Part shown: positions 54,317-63,906 of the stretch, one piece after another
Layout of the letters: each line of letters opens with the position of its first letter
How positions within the stretch are numbered: position 1 is the first letter of the stretch
Assembly (NCBI GenBank): GCA_963701015.1
Contig: OY969556.1
Location: 868,001 to 932,000 of the forward strand
Length of the DNA stretch: 64,000 nucleotides
Reading direction: 5' to 3'
Origin: MFD09286-c1 sp963701015
GTDB lineage: Bacteria > Bacteroidota > Bacteroidia > Bacteroidales > DTGW01
Notes under the pieces: generated by a model
Databases searched by the model: none
What the model was told of the DNA's origin: nothing
The model's input: only the letters and a program-made list of their open reading frames with translations
Program-made: the position numbers and the translations under genes

Positions 54317-56812
54317 ATGGCTGGAAGACCTTCATCTTTTTCAAAGGAATATTATCAGGCAGTGCTCGATTCAATTAGCGATGCCGTATTTATTCAAAAT
54401 GCAATGAATGGCGATATAGTCCATGTAAATGCACGTATGTGTGAATTATATGGCTGTGAATATAATCAGGCAATTGGGTTAAAAATAAATGATTTTAGTT
54501 TAGGTAATGTACCCTATTCTCAACATGAAGCATTGCAATGGCTACAAAAAGCAATATCTGAAGGTCCTCAGAGTTTCAAATGGATTGCAAAAAAATTAAA
54601 TGGCGAATTGTTTTGGGCAGAAGTCAGGATGCGATATATTGAATCTTCCAATGCTATTGTTGTAGTATCGGTAAGAGATATTTCGGCAGTACAAAGAATT
54701 GATGAAGAGCGTGAAATAACATTGAAAGTTTTGCATATATTGAATGAAAAATCTGAATTGCATGAATTGATATATGAATTGGTTAATTATTTTCAAAAAT
54801 GGATAAATTGTGATGCCGTCGGAATTAGAATAAAACAGGGAAATGATTATCCATATTTTGAATATTCGGGGTTTTCGTCAAAGTTTATTTTAAAAGAGAA
54901 TTATTTATGCAACAAGAAATTAGAAATAAATTCCAAAAGAAAATCACGTGAAAATGCAGTTTATGATTGCATGTGTGGAAATGTAATTTCAGGGAGGACA
55001 GATTCGTCAAAGCCTTATTTTACCAATTATGGAAGTTTTTATTCAAACGATATTGAACAATGGCTATCAAATATATCGGAAAAAGATAATTTGGGTAATA
55101 TACGGAATAGTTGTTTTCATGAAGGATATAAGTCAATAGCCTTAATTCCATTACGTACGGGTAATTTATTACACGGACTAATTCAAATTAATAATAAAAA
55201 ACCAGGTCTCTTTGATCCCAATAAAATTGGATTTATTGAAGAATTATCCGGAAGTATTGCAATGGCAATTTCAAATAGAATTTCTATTGAACTTATTGAA
55301 GATGCAGAAAAACGCTATAAAACATTATTTAATAATGTAAATGATGTAATTATTTTGCACGATTTAAAAGGTCAAATTATTGATATAAATACTATTGCTA
55401 TTGAACGGTTAGGTTATACAAAAGATGAATTTTTGCAAATGAATTTAACTGATATAATTCCAAATGAAATTGCCCAACTTCTTCCTAACCGTATGCAAGC
55501 ATTAATTACCGAAGGTTCTATAATTTTTGAATCACAGCATGTTGCAAAAGATGGTAATATATATGAAATTGAAGCAAATTCAAAAGCTTATTATATAAAT
55601 GGTGAATGGCTTATATATTCAATATCGCGCGATATAACTTATCGTAAGAAAATGGAATTGGAATTGCTAAAAGCAAAGGAAGAGGCTGAAGAATCAAACA
55701 GATTAAAGACAATTTTTTTAAATAATATGTCACATGAAATCAGAACTCCAATGAATGCAATTATTGGCTTTTCAGATTTAATGGAAAAAAATTTCGATAA
55801 CAAAGAGAAATTATTAAAGTTTACTACTATTATAAAACAGCGTAGTTCCGATTTACTTGAAATTATAAATGATATATTGGAAATTTCGAAAATTGAAGCA
55901 GGTCAAATTCCTGTTCATATTGAAGAAACAAATTTAAATGAATTGATTTCTGAATTGTCCGATTTTTTTAGCATATATCGTCAAAAAATAAATAAGAATA
56001 ATATTGATTTAATTATATCTCATCAAAATAGTGAATTACCAATAATTATATTAATAGATAGAATAAAACTAAAACAAATATTGATTAATCTTATATACAA
56101 TGCATTTAAATTTACTGAAAAAGGCGAAATTTCATTTGGCTATACAATGAATAAAGAAACTATCAATTTTTATGTTTCAGATACAGGCATTGGAATTGAA
56201 GAGAATAAAATTGATTTAATTTTTGACAGGTTTGTACAAATTGAAAAAAGTAATACGAAAAACCTTGGTGGTTTTGGACTTGGGTTGGCAATTGCTAAAG
56301 CTTATGTTGAATTACTCAAAGGTGAAATTAAGGTCGAATCGAAATTAGGAGAAGGGAGTAAATTTTCATTTAAAATTCCATATTCTCGTGTTATGAGAAC
56401 TGAAAGTAATAAATCAACATTATATGATATTGACTATTCTATATTCAAAGGAAAATCAATATTAATTGTAGAAGATGATGAAATTAATTGCCAGTATTTG
56501 AAAGAAATTTTGGCCGATACAAACTTTAAAATTCAATCAGTTGAAACTGGTGAAGAAGCAATTGAATTTGTAAAAATGGGCAATCTGGCCGATGTGGTTC
56601 TTATGGATATTAGGCTTCCTGGAATTACCGGATATAAAGCTACAACTTTAATAAAGGAAATTAATAATGATATAAAAGTAATTGCACAAACTGCCTATGC
56701 TGCTGCAGATGATAAGGAAAAAGCTTTTCAGGCCGGATGTTCCGATTATATTAGTAAACCGGTTAATGCAAATTTATTGTTGTCAAAAATATACGATCAG
56801 CTTTCGAAATAG
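54317..56812 (+). CDS. Hybrid histidine kinase with receiver domain (PAS-GAF-PAS-HK-REC)
   Basis: An 831-aa soluble hybrid kinase. Domains in order: PAS (about 10-125; FIQNAMNGDIVHVNARMCEL), GAF (about 140-330), PAS (about 335-450), HisKA (NNMSHEIRTPMNAIIGFSDL, His about 477), HATPase_c (NLIYNAFKFTEKGE, DTGIGIEENK, GGFGLGLAIAKAY) and receiver (ILIVEDDEINCQYL, phospho-acceptor Asp in DVVLMDIRLPGITGY, K in YISKPVNA). No output or Hpt domain follows. Such hybrids phosphotransfer internally and then to an Hpt protein. It is transcribed alone. A minus-strand frame in it is a shadow. Confidence 0.95.
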   Translation: MAGRPSSFSKEYYQAVLDSISDAVFIQNAMNGDIVHVNARMCELYGCEYNQAIGLKINDFSLGNVPYSQHEALQWLQKAISEGPQSFKWIAKKLNGELFWAEVRMRYIESSNAIVVVSVRDISAVQRIDEEREITLKVLHILNEKSELHELIYELVNYFQKWINCDAVGIRIKQGNDYPYFEYSGFSSKFILKENYLCNKKLEINSKRKSRENAVYDCMCGNVISGRTDSSKPYFTNYGSFYSNDIEQWLSNISEKDNLGNIRNSCFHEGYKSIALIPLRTGNLLHGLIQINNKKPGLFDPNKIGFIEELSGSIAMAISNRISIELIEDAEKRYKTLFNNVNDVIILHDLKGQIIDINTIAIERLGYTKDEFLQMNLTDIIPNEIAQLLPNRMQALITEGSIIFESQHVAKDGNIYEIEANSKAYYINGEWLIYSISRDITYRKKMELELLKAKEEAEESNRLKTIFLNNMSHEIRTPMNAIIGFSDLMEKNFDNKEKLLKFTTIIKQRSSDLLEIINDILEISKIEAGQIPVHIEETNLNELISELSDFFSIYRQKINKNNIDLIISHQNSELPIIILIDRIKLKQILINLIYNAFKFTEKGEISFGYTMNKETINFYVSDTGIGIEENKIDLIFDRFVQIEKSNTKNLGGFGLGLAIAKAYVELLKGEIKVESKLGEGSKFSFKIPYSRVMRTESNKSTLYDIDYSIFKGKSILIVEDDEINCQYLKEILADTNFKIQSVETGEEAIEFVKMGNLADVVLMDIRLPGITGYKATTLIKEINNDIKVIAQTAYAAADDKEKAFQAGCSDYISKPVNANLLLSKIYDQLSK

Positions 56813-56836
56813 ATTTCCTTAAAAATCATCTAAGAC

Positions 56837-57796
56837 TTAACGGATTCTCACCAAAATATAATTTTTAAATTCCCCAACAGGTTTTCCAAAAAGAATATAT
56901 TTTTCAATAAATGAAATGAATCGGTATCTCAATTGTTCATGTTTATGAGGACTGCGCAACTTGCTTGGTTTTCCGTTTAATTGCAGGTTATTTTGCCAAT
57001 TTATTTTTTTTATCCATTCATTCATAACTTCCGGATGGGTTGATTTAAAAACACCAAGTCGGTTCATCGGTCCATAATCGAAATCATGAAATTTTGCATT
57101 TTCAGAAACTTGTTTTTCAACTTCTTCTTTTCCCAGATATAACGATTTAAACTCACGTATCCTAACTTTCATTAATGATGGCGGTCTAACCCACCCGTAG
57201 TGATATACGTAGGCATCAACATCTGCAACTTTAAGTTTAATAGTATTTTCTTTTGAAAGATATTTTGAATCGTCGAAGTCCGAAATTTTCCTAAATGATT
57301 GTGCATCACGCCATGAATGAATGTCTGGTTTGTTTCTAATAATCCTTATTTCCTTTCTATACCAACCATGTGAGGTTTGATAATGATTATAATCTCCCCA
57401 AAAATGTACATATTTAAATAGAATACCTTCAATATCACTTGAATTTAAAAGTTGTTCACACCTATTGCGTATAACTGGCAGATACTTTTCATGTATAACT
57501 TCATCGGCTTGTAAATAAAATAACCAGTCACCCGTGCAATAGCTTTTAGCTAAATCGGTTTGATGTGCTAATTCAGATCCATTGCTATATTTCTGAATAT
57601 CCCAAACCGAATCATATATTCTAATTTTGTCGCTTCCGATACTTAAAATATCATCCCGTGTTGTATCGTCAGCATCGTTATTGCCCAATACAACAATAAA
57701 TTCATCAACAATTGGAAGAATTGATAATATTGATTCCCTTATAGGATAATAAAGTTTACTAACATTTTTCCCAATTGTAAATCCACTGATTTTCAT
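56837..57796 (-). CDS. Family 2-like glycosyltransferase
   Basis: A 319-aa cytoplasmic protein from the ATG at 57796 (MKISGFTIGKNVSKLYYPIR; the TTG at 57814 is less likely). A GT-A fold is shown by SILPIVDEFIVVLGNNDADD with the D-A-D-D nucleotide-sugar motif and later WLFYLQADEVIH, where Asp would coordinate the metal. Helical extensions follow (REFKSLYLGKEEVEKQVSEN). It would transfer a sugar to an envelope glycan; donor and acceptor cannot be told. It is convergent with the hybrid kinase and divergent from the DEAD-box gene. Confidence 0.82.
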   Translation of the reverse strand: MKISGFTIGKNVSKLYYPIRESILSILPIVDEFIVVLGNNDADDTTRDDILSIGSDKIRIYDSVWDIQKYSNGSELAHQTDLAKSYCTGDWLFYLQADEVIHEKYLPVIRNRCEQLLNSSDIEGILFKYVHFWGDYNHYQTSHGWYRKEIRIIRNKPDIHSWRDAQSFRKISDFDDSKYLSKENTIKLKVADVDAYVYHYGWVRPPSLMKVRIREFKSLYLGKEEVEKQVSENAKFHDFDYGPMNRLGVFKSTHPEVMNEWIKKINWQNNLQLNGKPSKLRSPHKHEQLRYRFISFIEKYILFGKPVGEFKNYILVRIR

Positions 57797-58022
57797 GTCA
57801 TCAAACGATTTCAAAAAATATTCCTAATGAAGACGATCTTTTTTCAAAAATAAATAAACTTAAGGAATGAAACTTATTTCTTTCAGTGTTTTAAATAAAT
57901 TTTAACTGTTTTTTCATAAGTAATTCAAAAAAACTGAAAGTCTGTCGCTGCATTTTTTACCTTTGCAGTTAATTATTTTATTGATGTTCATAAAATTACT
58001 TTCACAAATATTTTAATTTATA

Positions 58023-59765
58023 ATGTTAACATTCGAAGAATTAGGGGTTACACCTGAATTAATTAAGGCCATTACTGAATTAGGTTTTGAAAATCCTATG
58101 CCGGTGCAGGAAGAGGTTATTCCTTTATTGTTAAAAGAATCAACGGATATAGTTGCTTTAGCGCAGACCGGTACAGGTAAAACTGCAGCGTTTGGTTTAC
58201 CTATTATTCAGAAAATAGATGTATTGGACAAACGTACCCAGGCATTAATTTTATGCCCAACGCGTGAATTATGTTTACAAATTACAAATGATTTAAGTGA
58301 TTTTGCAAAATACACCAACGATTTACATATCTTGCCTGTATATGGTGGAACAAGTATTGAAAACCAGATTCGTCTTTTGAAAAGTGGTGTTCAAATAATA
58401 GTTGCTACTCCAGGACGATTGATTGATTTAATGAAACGTAAGGCTGCAAAACTCAATAATATAACAAGGGTAGTACTCGATGAAGCTGATGAAATGCTGA
58501 ACATGGGTTTTACCGAAGATATTAATACTATTTTAGCACAGGTTCCGGAGAACAGGAATACGCTTTTATTTTCAGCAACAATGCCTGCTTCAATTGCGGC
58601 TATTGCAAAGAATTATATGAAAAACCCAAAAGAAGTAGTTATTGGGAACAAAAATTCTGGCGCCGAAAATGTAAAACATGTTTGCTATACGGTTCATGCA
58701 AAAGATAAATACCATGCACTTAAACGTATAGCTGATTATAACCCTAATATCTATGCTATAATTTTTTGTCGTACAAGAAAAGAAACACAGGAAATTGCTG
58801 ATAAATTAATACATGACGGATATAATGCCGATTCGTTACATGGCGATTTATCACAAGGTCAGCGCGATTTGGTTATGCAGCGTTTCAGGATTAAACAATT
58901 GCAATTACTTGTTGCTACTGATGTAGCTGCGCGTGGAATTGATGTGGACAGCTTAACCCATGTTATTAATTACAATTTACCTGACGATATTGAAGCTTAT
59001 ACGCACAGAAGTGGTCGAACCGGACGTGCAGGGAAAACAGGCATTTCAATTGCAATTATAAACCTGAAGGAAAAACATCTGCTCCGTCAGATTGAAAGAA
59101 CAGTAAATAAAAAATTTGTAATGGCCAAAGTGCCTACGGGTAGTGAAATTTGTGAAAAGCAACTGTTCAAACTTATTGAAAAAATGGAAAAGGTTGAAGT
59201 TGATCATACGCAAATAGAACAATATTTACCATTAATAATGCGCAAGTTGGAATGGATTGATCGCGAAGATTTAATTAAAAGATTTATGTCGCTTGAGTTT
59301 AATCGTTTTCTTGAATATTATAAAGACTCAGTTGATATAGCTGAACCAGAATTACAGAAAGAAGGGCAATTTAAGGAAAGGTCATTCAGAGATGGACAAT
59401 TTAAAGAACGACCATTTAGAGACAGGCAAACAACTGGAGGTTCACGAAACGAAAGGTTTTCGCAACAATCATCGAAAGGGTTTACCAAGTTATTTATTAA
59501 TTTAGGAAAGGTTGATGGAATTTATCCCAATGATATAATTAGCATGGTAAATTCAAACACACGAGGCAAACGGATTGAACTGGGTAAAATTGATATACAA
59601 CAGAAAAATTCCTATATTGATGTTGAAGAAAAGGCGGTTCCTGGTTTAATTAAATCGTTACAAGGAATAAAGTACGAAGATAAAAAAGTTTCTGTTGAAA
59701 TTTCTACCTCAACTCCCAGAAATGAAAGACCTTTCAGGAAAAGGACCAAGAAATTCGAAAGCTAA
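58023..59765 (+). CDS. deaD: DEAD-box RNA helicase (DeaD/CsdA type)
   Basis: A 580-aa RNA helicase. Q motif FENPMPVQEEVIP, motif I AQTGTGKT, Ia PTRELCLQ, II DEADEML, III SAT, V VATDVAARGID, VI HRSGRTGRAGKTG are all intact. A linker of about 100 residues leads to a tandem ten-residue duplication around 450-470 (GQFKERSFRD GQFKERPFRD) and then a DbpA-like RNA-binding domain (FTKLFINLGKVDGIYPNDII, about 490-565) with a basic tail. It should unwind structured mRNA or assist ribosome assembly, with cold or stress roles in relatives. It is convergent with the sigma gene, separated by a palindromic hairpin. Confidence 0.96.
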   Translation: MLTFEELGVTPELIKAITELGFENPMPVQEEVIPLLLKESTDIVALAQTGTGKTAAFGLPIIQKIDVLDKRTQALILCPTRELCLQITNDLSDFAKYTNDLHILPVYGGTSIENQIRLLKSGVQIIVATPGRLIDLMKRKAAKLNNITRVVLDEADEMLNMGFTEDINTILAQVPENRNTLLFSATMPASIAAIAKNYMKNPKEVVIGNKNSGAENVKHVCYTVHAKDKYHALKRIADYNPNIYAIIFCRTRKETQEIADKLIHDGYNADSLHGDLSQGQRDLVMQRFRIKQLQLLVATDVAARGIDVDSLTHVINYNLPDDIEAYTHRSGRTGRAGKTGISIAIINLKEKHLLRQIERTVNKKFVMAKVPTGSEICEKQLFKLIEKMEKVEVDHTQIEQYLPLIMRKLEWIDREDLIKRFMSLEFNRFLEYYKDSVDIAEPELQKEGQFKERSFRDGQFKERPFRDRQTTGGSRNERFSQQSSKGFTKLFINLGKVDGIYPNDIISMVNSNTRGKRIELGKIDIQQKNSYIDVEEKAVPGLIKSLQGIKYEDKKVSVEISTSTPRNERPFRKRTKKFES

Positions 59766-59776
59766 TTTGAATTAAT

Positions 59777-59806
59777 CTGACAGATCTGTATATAATGATC
59801 TGTCAG
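59777..59806. terminator. Palindromic hairpin between helicase and sigma genes
   Basis: CTGACAGATC (59777-59786) pairs perfectly with GATCTGTCAG (59797-59806), a 10-bp stem with a 10-base loop between two convergent genes. There is no long T tract, so termination may be weak; it could serve both strands or be a protein site. Confidence 0.6.
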
Positions 59807-59818
59807 CAATATAATAAA

Positions 59819-60679
59819 TTAACCCAAATAACCTTTCAGCATTTTACTACGCGAGGTATGGCGTAAACGACGAATAGCTTTTTCCTTAATTTGTCTAACT
59901 CTTTCGCGTGTTAAACCAAATTGTTCACCAATTTCTTCAAGGGTCAATTCGGCACAACCAATTCCGAAAAAGTAACGAAGTATTTCCCGTTCACGTTCTG
60001 TAAGAGTAGTTAAAGCCCTGTCAACTTCTGTTCCTAATGATTCACTTATTAATAATTTGTCGGCATTTGGAGAATCGCTGTTTATAAGAACATCCAGTAA
60101 ACTATTATCTTCACCATCAACAAAAGGAGCATCTACTGAAATATGCCTGCCTGAAATTCGCATTGCATCAGCTATCTTATCTTTTGATATTTCCAAAGTC
60201 TGCGATAATTCATCAGGCGTTGGGGTACGCTCATTTTCCTGTTCCAACCTTGAGAAGGCTTTATTTATTCTGTTTAACGAACCAACCTGGTTTAAAGGTA
60301 AACGTACTATTCTGGATTGCTCAGCTAAAGCTTGAAGTATAGATTGACGAATCCACCATACAGCATACGAAATAAACTTGAAACCACGGGTTTCATCAAA
60401 TTTTTCAGCTGCTTTAATTAAGCCTAAATTTCCTTCGTTAATTAAATCGGGCAAAGTAAGTCCCTGGTTTTGGTATTGCTTGGCAACTGAAACTACAAAA
60501 CGCAGATTAGCACGGGTAAGTTTTTCTAAAGCAGCACGATCACCTTTTCTAATGCGCTGGGCTAGTTCAACTTCTTCCTCAATAGTAATTAATTCTTCTC
60601 GTCCAATTTCCGAAAGGTATTTATCGAGCGAAGCACTTTCGCAATTTGTAATGGACTTTGTAATTTTTAATTGTCTCAT
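59819..60679 (-). CDS. rpoD: Primary RNA polymerase sigma factor (RpoD/SigA)
   Basis: From the ATG at 60679 the protein is 286 aa (MRQLKITKSITNCESASLDK), the usual length for the primary sigma of Bacteroidota, which lack region 1.1. Region 1.2 (YLSEIGREELITIEEEVELA), region 2 (ANLRFVVSVAKQYQNQGLTL, KFDETRGFKFISYAVWWIRQ), region 3 (LPLNQVGSLNRINKAFSRLE) and region 4 (LTLEEIGEQFGLTRERVRQI) are all complete. It recognises the -33 TTTG and -7 TANNTTTG promoters of this phylum, including the -7 boxes reported here. The frame from 60718 adds 13 residues that do not match the family. Confidence 0.97.
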   Translation of the reverse strand: MRQLKITKSITNCESASLDKYLSEIGREELITIEEEVELAQRIRKGDRAALEKLTRANLRFVVSVAKQYQNQGLTLPDLINEGNLGLIKAAEKFDETRGFKFISYAVWWIRQSILQALAEQSRIVRLPLNQVGSLNRINKAFSRLEQENERTPTPDELSQTLEISKDKIADAMRISGRHISVDAPFVDGEDNSLLDVLINSDSPNADKLLISESLGTEVDRALTTLTEREREILRYFFGIGCAELTLEEIGEQFGLTRERVRQIKEKAIRRLRHTSRSKMLKGYLG

Positions 60680-60853
60680 TTTGGTAGGTAACAAAAACAA
60701 GCGGCAAAGGTAAGTCAAAATGTATTTAAATTCATTTTAAATTACAAATACTAAATTTCAAATTTTATTATTTAAAAATATTGTCATGTTTATAAAGCTA
60801 TTGACAGAATAAATTTGTAATTTGCATACTGTTAATAATCAAAAATATAACCT

Positions 60854-61861
60854 ATGAAAAGGATTCTTTGGATTATTATACCTTTCATTTTTATTAATAA
60901 TTCTACCAATGCAGGTCTTACTCCATCGTTAACTATTACCGCTACTACCAAAAATGTTATTCCTGATGGTGTTGTAAATACTGATGGTTCTGAGCCATGG
61001 TCAGCTACTTGGATACCAATGAATTCAAGTGTTTCCTCTAATACTACTTCCGGAATGAAAGGTAAATTTCAAATGGTATATAATTATTCCTATTTGTGGC
61101 TTGCAGTTGGTGTGGATAACGATATTGATATAGATACTTCCTCAATAGATATTCCATTAGTAACCGAAACGGATGGGGTTGATGTATATTTAAAGATGGA
61201 TACGGATTCAGGAAATGGTCGACTGCAGGAAGGTGATTACCACTTCAGAATGGAACGTGCAAAACAATATCCGGAAGGATTCAATGATTTTACTTTCAAT
61301 GGTGAGCTTGAAAAAGATTCTTCTTTTACTGTAGGACAAACAGATTCGGGAACTGGCTACCAACAAGAATGGCAATTTCCGTGGAAATTATTAGTAAATG
61401 GTTTGAAAGATTCTGGCCAATTCAATAGTATGTATCTCAAATTTGGTATTGAGGTTACCGATAATACGACAGGTAAAGCTAGAGGAGTCACACAACAAGT
61501 ATTTTGGAAAAATGCTTCAATAAATTTTGCCAATAATACAAAATTATGGAGTTTGATTTTAATTGGGTTTTGCAATGTATGCTATCCACAACCTGATACT
61601 ACAGGAATAGTTATAAAGAATTTTGTGAAGACTAATTGTTTAATTGGACCTAGTCCGGTAAAAGACCTTTTGAATATTAAAACTTCAAATAACAGAAGTT
61701 CCAACCAGGTACTTATTTACGATTTAAATGGAGTTTTAGAAATGAATATAAATATAGTAAATGGCGAAGGTAAAATTGATGTAAGTCAACTTTCACAAGG
61801 AATTTATATTGTTAAACTGGTGAATGAAAATTCCAAAGTGTATAAAATAATTAAAGAGTGA
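60854..61861 (+). CDS. Secreted CBM9-like domain protein with T9SS sorting domain
   Basis: A 335-aa exported protein (signal to about NSTNAG). Residues 25-240 resemble a CBM9-type sugar-binding beta-sandwich: PWSATWIPMNSS, LWLAVGVDNDIDIDTSSI, TDGVDVYLKMDTDSGNGRLQ, YQQEWQFPWKLLV. The final 75 residues are a T9SS type A sorting domain (GPSPVKDLLNIKTSNN ... GIYIVKLVNE). With no catalytic domain it is either a surface carbohydrate-binding protein or part of a complex. It is the only plus-strand gene between sigma and the thioredoxin gene and is convergent with the latter (2 bp apart). Confidence 0.85.
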   Translation: MKRILWIIIPFIFINNSTNAGLTPSLTITATTKNVIPDGVVNTDGSEPWSATWIPMNSSVSSNTTSGMKGKFQMVYNYSYLWLAVGVDNDIDIDTSSIDIPLVTETDGVDVYLKMDTDSGNGRLQEGDYHFRMERAKQYPEGFNDFTFNGELEKDSSFTVGQTDSGTGYQQEWQFPWKLLVNGLKDSGQFNSMYLKFGIEVTDNTTGKARGVTQQVFWKNASINFANNTKLWSLILIGFCNVCYPQPDTTGIVIKNFVKTNCLIGPSPVKDLLNIKTSNNRSSNQVLIYDLNGVLEMNINIVNGEGKIDVSQLSQGIYIVKLVNENSKVYKIIKE

Positions 61862-61863
61862 TT

Positions 61864-62322
61864 TTAATTCACCATTAAAATTTCATGAATAGCCTTAACT
61901 ATAGATTCTTTGGGCACTGCGCCAACCGACATTTGTGGTTTTCCTTGTTTTGGAACAAATAAAAATGTTGGCAAATTTGTAATTCCCAGCGTTTGCGATA
62001 ATTCCTGTTCCACATCGGTATCAACTTTATAAAAAATAATTTTACCCGAATATTCTTTTGCTAATTCATCCATTATTGGAGCCATATGGCGGCAAGGCCC
62101 GCACCAGCTGGCATAAAAATCAACAATGCAAGGTTTGTCACCTTCGTATTTCCATTCTTTATTCACCGGGTAATTAAAAATTAATTTTTTAAATGCATCG
62201 TTAGTTAAATGAATTACACCTGCTTCTGATACAGAGGCCGGGTTTTTCGTTTGACTATTGCTTGAACAATTTGCAAATAGTAGTGAAGCTGTCACTATTA
62301 TGGATAAAACTAACTTATTCAT
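61864..62322 (-). CDS. Thioredoxin-family lipoprotein
   Basis: A 152-aa periplasmic thioredoxin from the ATG at 62322 (MNKLVLSIIVTASLLFANCS, lipid-bearing Cys19). The active site is VDFYASWCGPCRHMAP, and cis-Pro lies in GITNLPTFLF. It would reduce or shuffle disulfides on the periplasmic side. The start overlaps the rsmD stop (62315) by 8 bp, so it is translationally coupled behind it. The longer frame to 62385 is an artefact of that overlap. Confidence 0.93.
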   Translation of the reverse strand: MNKLVLSIIVTASLLFANCSSNSQTKNPASVSEAGVIHLTNDAFKKLIFNYPVNKEWKYEGDKPCIVDFYASWCGPCRHMAPIMDELAKEYSGKIIFYKVDTDVEQELSQTLGITNLPTFLFVPKQGKPQMSVGAVPKESIVKAIHEILMVN

Positions 62323-62869
62323 CTTTAATAGTATTATTATTAACAAAAATACTAAAATGCACCGCTCCATAATGGCGCTCATCATGGAAATTAGGATGAT
62401 TTATAAAATTATATTTTTTTGAATGCTCAAAAATGAACCATCCTTCAGGTAATAACAAATTTTTATTGAAAATTGTTTCGGGCAATTTATCAATTCCTTC
62501 TAAATCGTAAGGAGGATCGGCAAATATTACATCGTATTTTCCTTTGCAGGTATCAATAAATTTAAAAGCATCGCCTTTAATGGTGCGAATTTTATTCAAG
62601 CCCAGTTGTTGAATTGCTTTATTGATAAGTGAAAAATTTTTATGATCCGATTCAACCAAATCAACTTGCTGGCTTCCACGCGATGCAAATTCAATGCTTA
62701 TACTTCCTGTACCTGAAAATAAATCGAGCACTTTTATTTTATCAAAATAGAAGTAGTTGTTCAAAATATTGAAGAGGCTTTCACGTGCAAAATCAGTGGT
62801 TGGTCTGGCGTTAAAAGTTTTGAAGGTGTTAACCCTGCGTCCTTTGAATTCGCCGCTTATTATTCGCAA
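62315..62869 (-). CDS. rsmD: 16S rRNA (guanine-966-N2)-methyltransferase RsmD
   Basis: A 184-aa SAM-dependent methylase. It begins with the RsmD signature RIISGEFKGRRVNTFK (the start codon is TTG at 62869), then the RPTTDFARESLFNIL motif, SAM-binding VLDLFSGTGSISIEFASRG and the catalytic DPPY (VIFADPPYDL). It methylates G966 of 16S rRNA during 30S assembly. It overlaps DUF3822 by 10 bp upstream and the thioredoxin gene by 8 bp downstream, making a tight three-gene operon. Confidence 0.95.
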   Translation of the reverse strand: MRIISGEFKGRRVNTFKTFNARPTTDFARESLFNILNNYFYFDKIKVLDLFSGTGSISIEFASRGSQQVDLVESDHKNFSLINKAIQQLGLNKIRTIKGDAFKFIDTCKGKYDVIFADPPYDLEGIDKLPETIFNKNLLLPEGWFIFEHSKKYNFINHPNFHDERHYGAVHFSIFVNNNTIKDE

Positions 62870-63711
62870 GAGTATAAATTTAAAAGGTTTACAAATTGAT
62901 ATTGTTCTAAGTCGGAAAATGCGGGGGCATATGAAAAATCGAGACTATATTTTTCGAATTTTATGGATTTAAATATTTTTTCCAATTCAGCCTGCAATTC
63001 TGTTTTTTCTTGTAATTCACCGGTAATATATAATCCCGTATTATCGGGTTTTAACGAAAACAAATTTAAAATGTTAGATACAAAGTAAACTACGTCGGTA
63101 TATTTTTTATAGAAAAACGAGTTGTATAGTTGAATTTTATTGTTACGTACAATTAAAACGTCAAAAAAATCAGGGGCAAAATTTATATGCAATGCAGTTG
63201 CTTCATTATCTTTTGACGCTTGATGCAATGAAGTGTTTATGAAAGGAATGCAGTGATGCATATATTTGACATTCGCAAAATGTGTATTCACAATTTCTTC
63301 AATATAATTTGGAATTGAAAAAATAACAAATGCTTCAGCTAATTTTATAAAATACGATTTTATCTGATCTTTATCGTCAACATCATGATGAAACTTTAAA
63401 AATGCTTTCAGGTTTTTATGGTCAAATAACGATTCAGGAACCAACATTGAACGGAATGACTGAAATTGAAATGCAACTGATGTATATTTATATTTTAGGT
63501 TTTGATCGTTTTCTATTTCAGTGAGTAATAATTCCTTAAAAAGCTTTTCAGCACTAATATTAAAGTTAATATGTTTTAATACCTGGTATTTTTTGTCATC
63601 TATATTTAAAATTGCATACGACATTGTTCCCGGGCCAATTTGCAATGATAAATGGTAATTTTTTGAATCGATGAATGAGAAATTCTCTTCAAACGCCTCG
63701 GATATTTTCAT
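62860..63711 (-). CDS. DUF3822 family protein
   Basis: A 283-aa protein from the ATG at 63711 (MKISEAFEENFSFIDSKNYH). The fold seems to be an actin/ASKHA-like bilobal domain: LSLQIGPGTMSYAILNIDDK, later LHINFAPDFFDVLIVRNNKI and DNTGLYITGELQEKTELQ. DUF3822 is found just upstream of rsmD in many Bacteroidota, as here. Function unknown. The upstream frame to 63810 has no match and is not used. Confidence 0.88.
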   Translation of the reverse strand: MKISEAFEENFSFIDSKNYHLSLQIGPGTMSYAILNIDDKKYQVLKHINFNISAEKLFKELLLTEIENDQNLKYKYTSVAFQFQSFRSMLVPESLFDHKNLKAFLKFHHDVDDKDQIKSYFIKLAEAFVIFSIPNYIEEIVNTHFANVKYMHHCIPFINTSLHQASKDNEATALHINFAPDFFDVLIVRNNKIQLYNSFFYKKYTDVVYFVSNILNLFSLKPDNTGLYITGELQEKTELQAELEKIFKSIKFEKYSLDFSYAPAFSDLEQYQFVNLLNLYSCE

Positions 63712-63906
63712 AATGAGTTTGTTTTCTGTAAAAACCAAAAATAACAAAAAATCGGTTGCTGCAATAAAGTTAACAATTCTTTTTGAGAAAGTTCGAAAAT
63801 GATTAGGCAATATACAAGTTTAAAAATATGTTAAAGCAATTTTAATGTATTGATTGTGGAATAAAGTGTATAAATTTGATCTAACAAATTTGAAAAGGTA
63901 AAATTT

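Noticed and set aside
62323..62385. Longer thioredoxin start
   Set aside because: The extra residues lie within rsmD and precede a perfect lipoprotein signal beginning at 62322.
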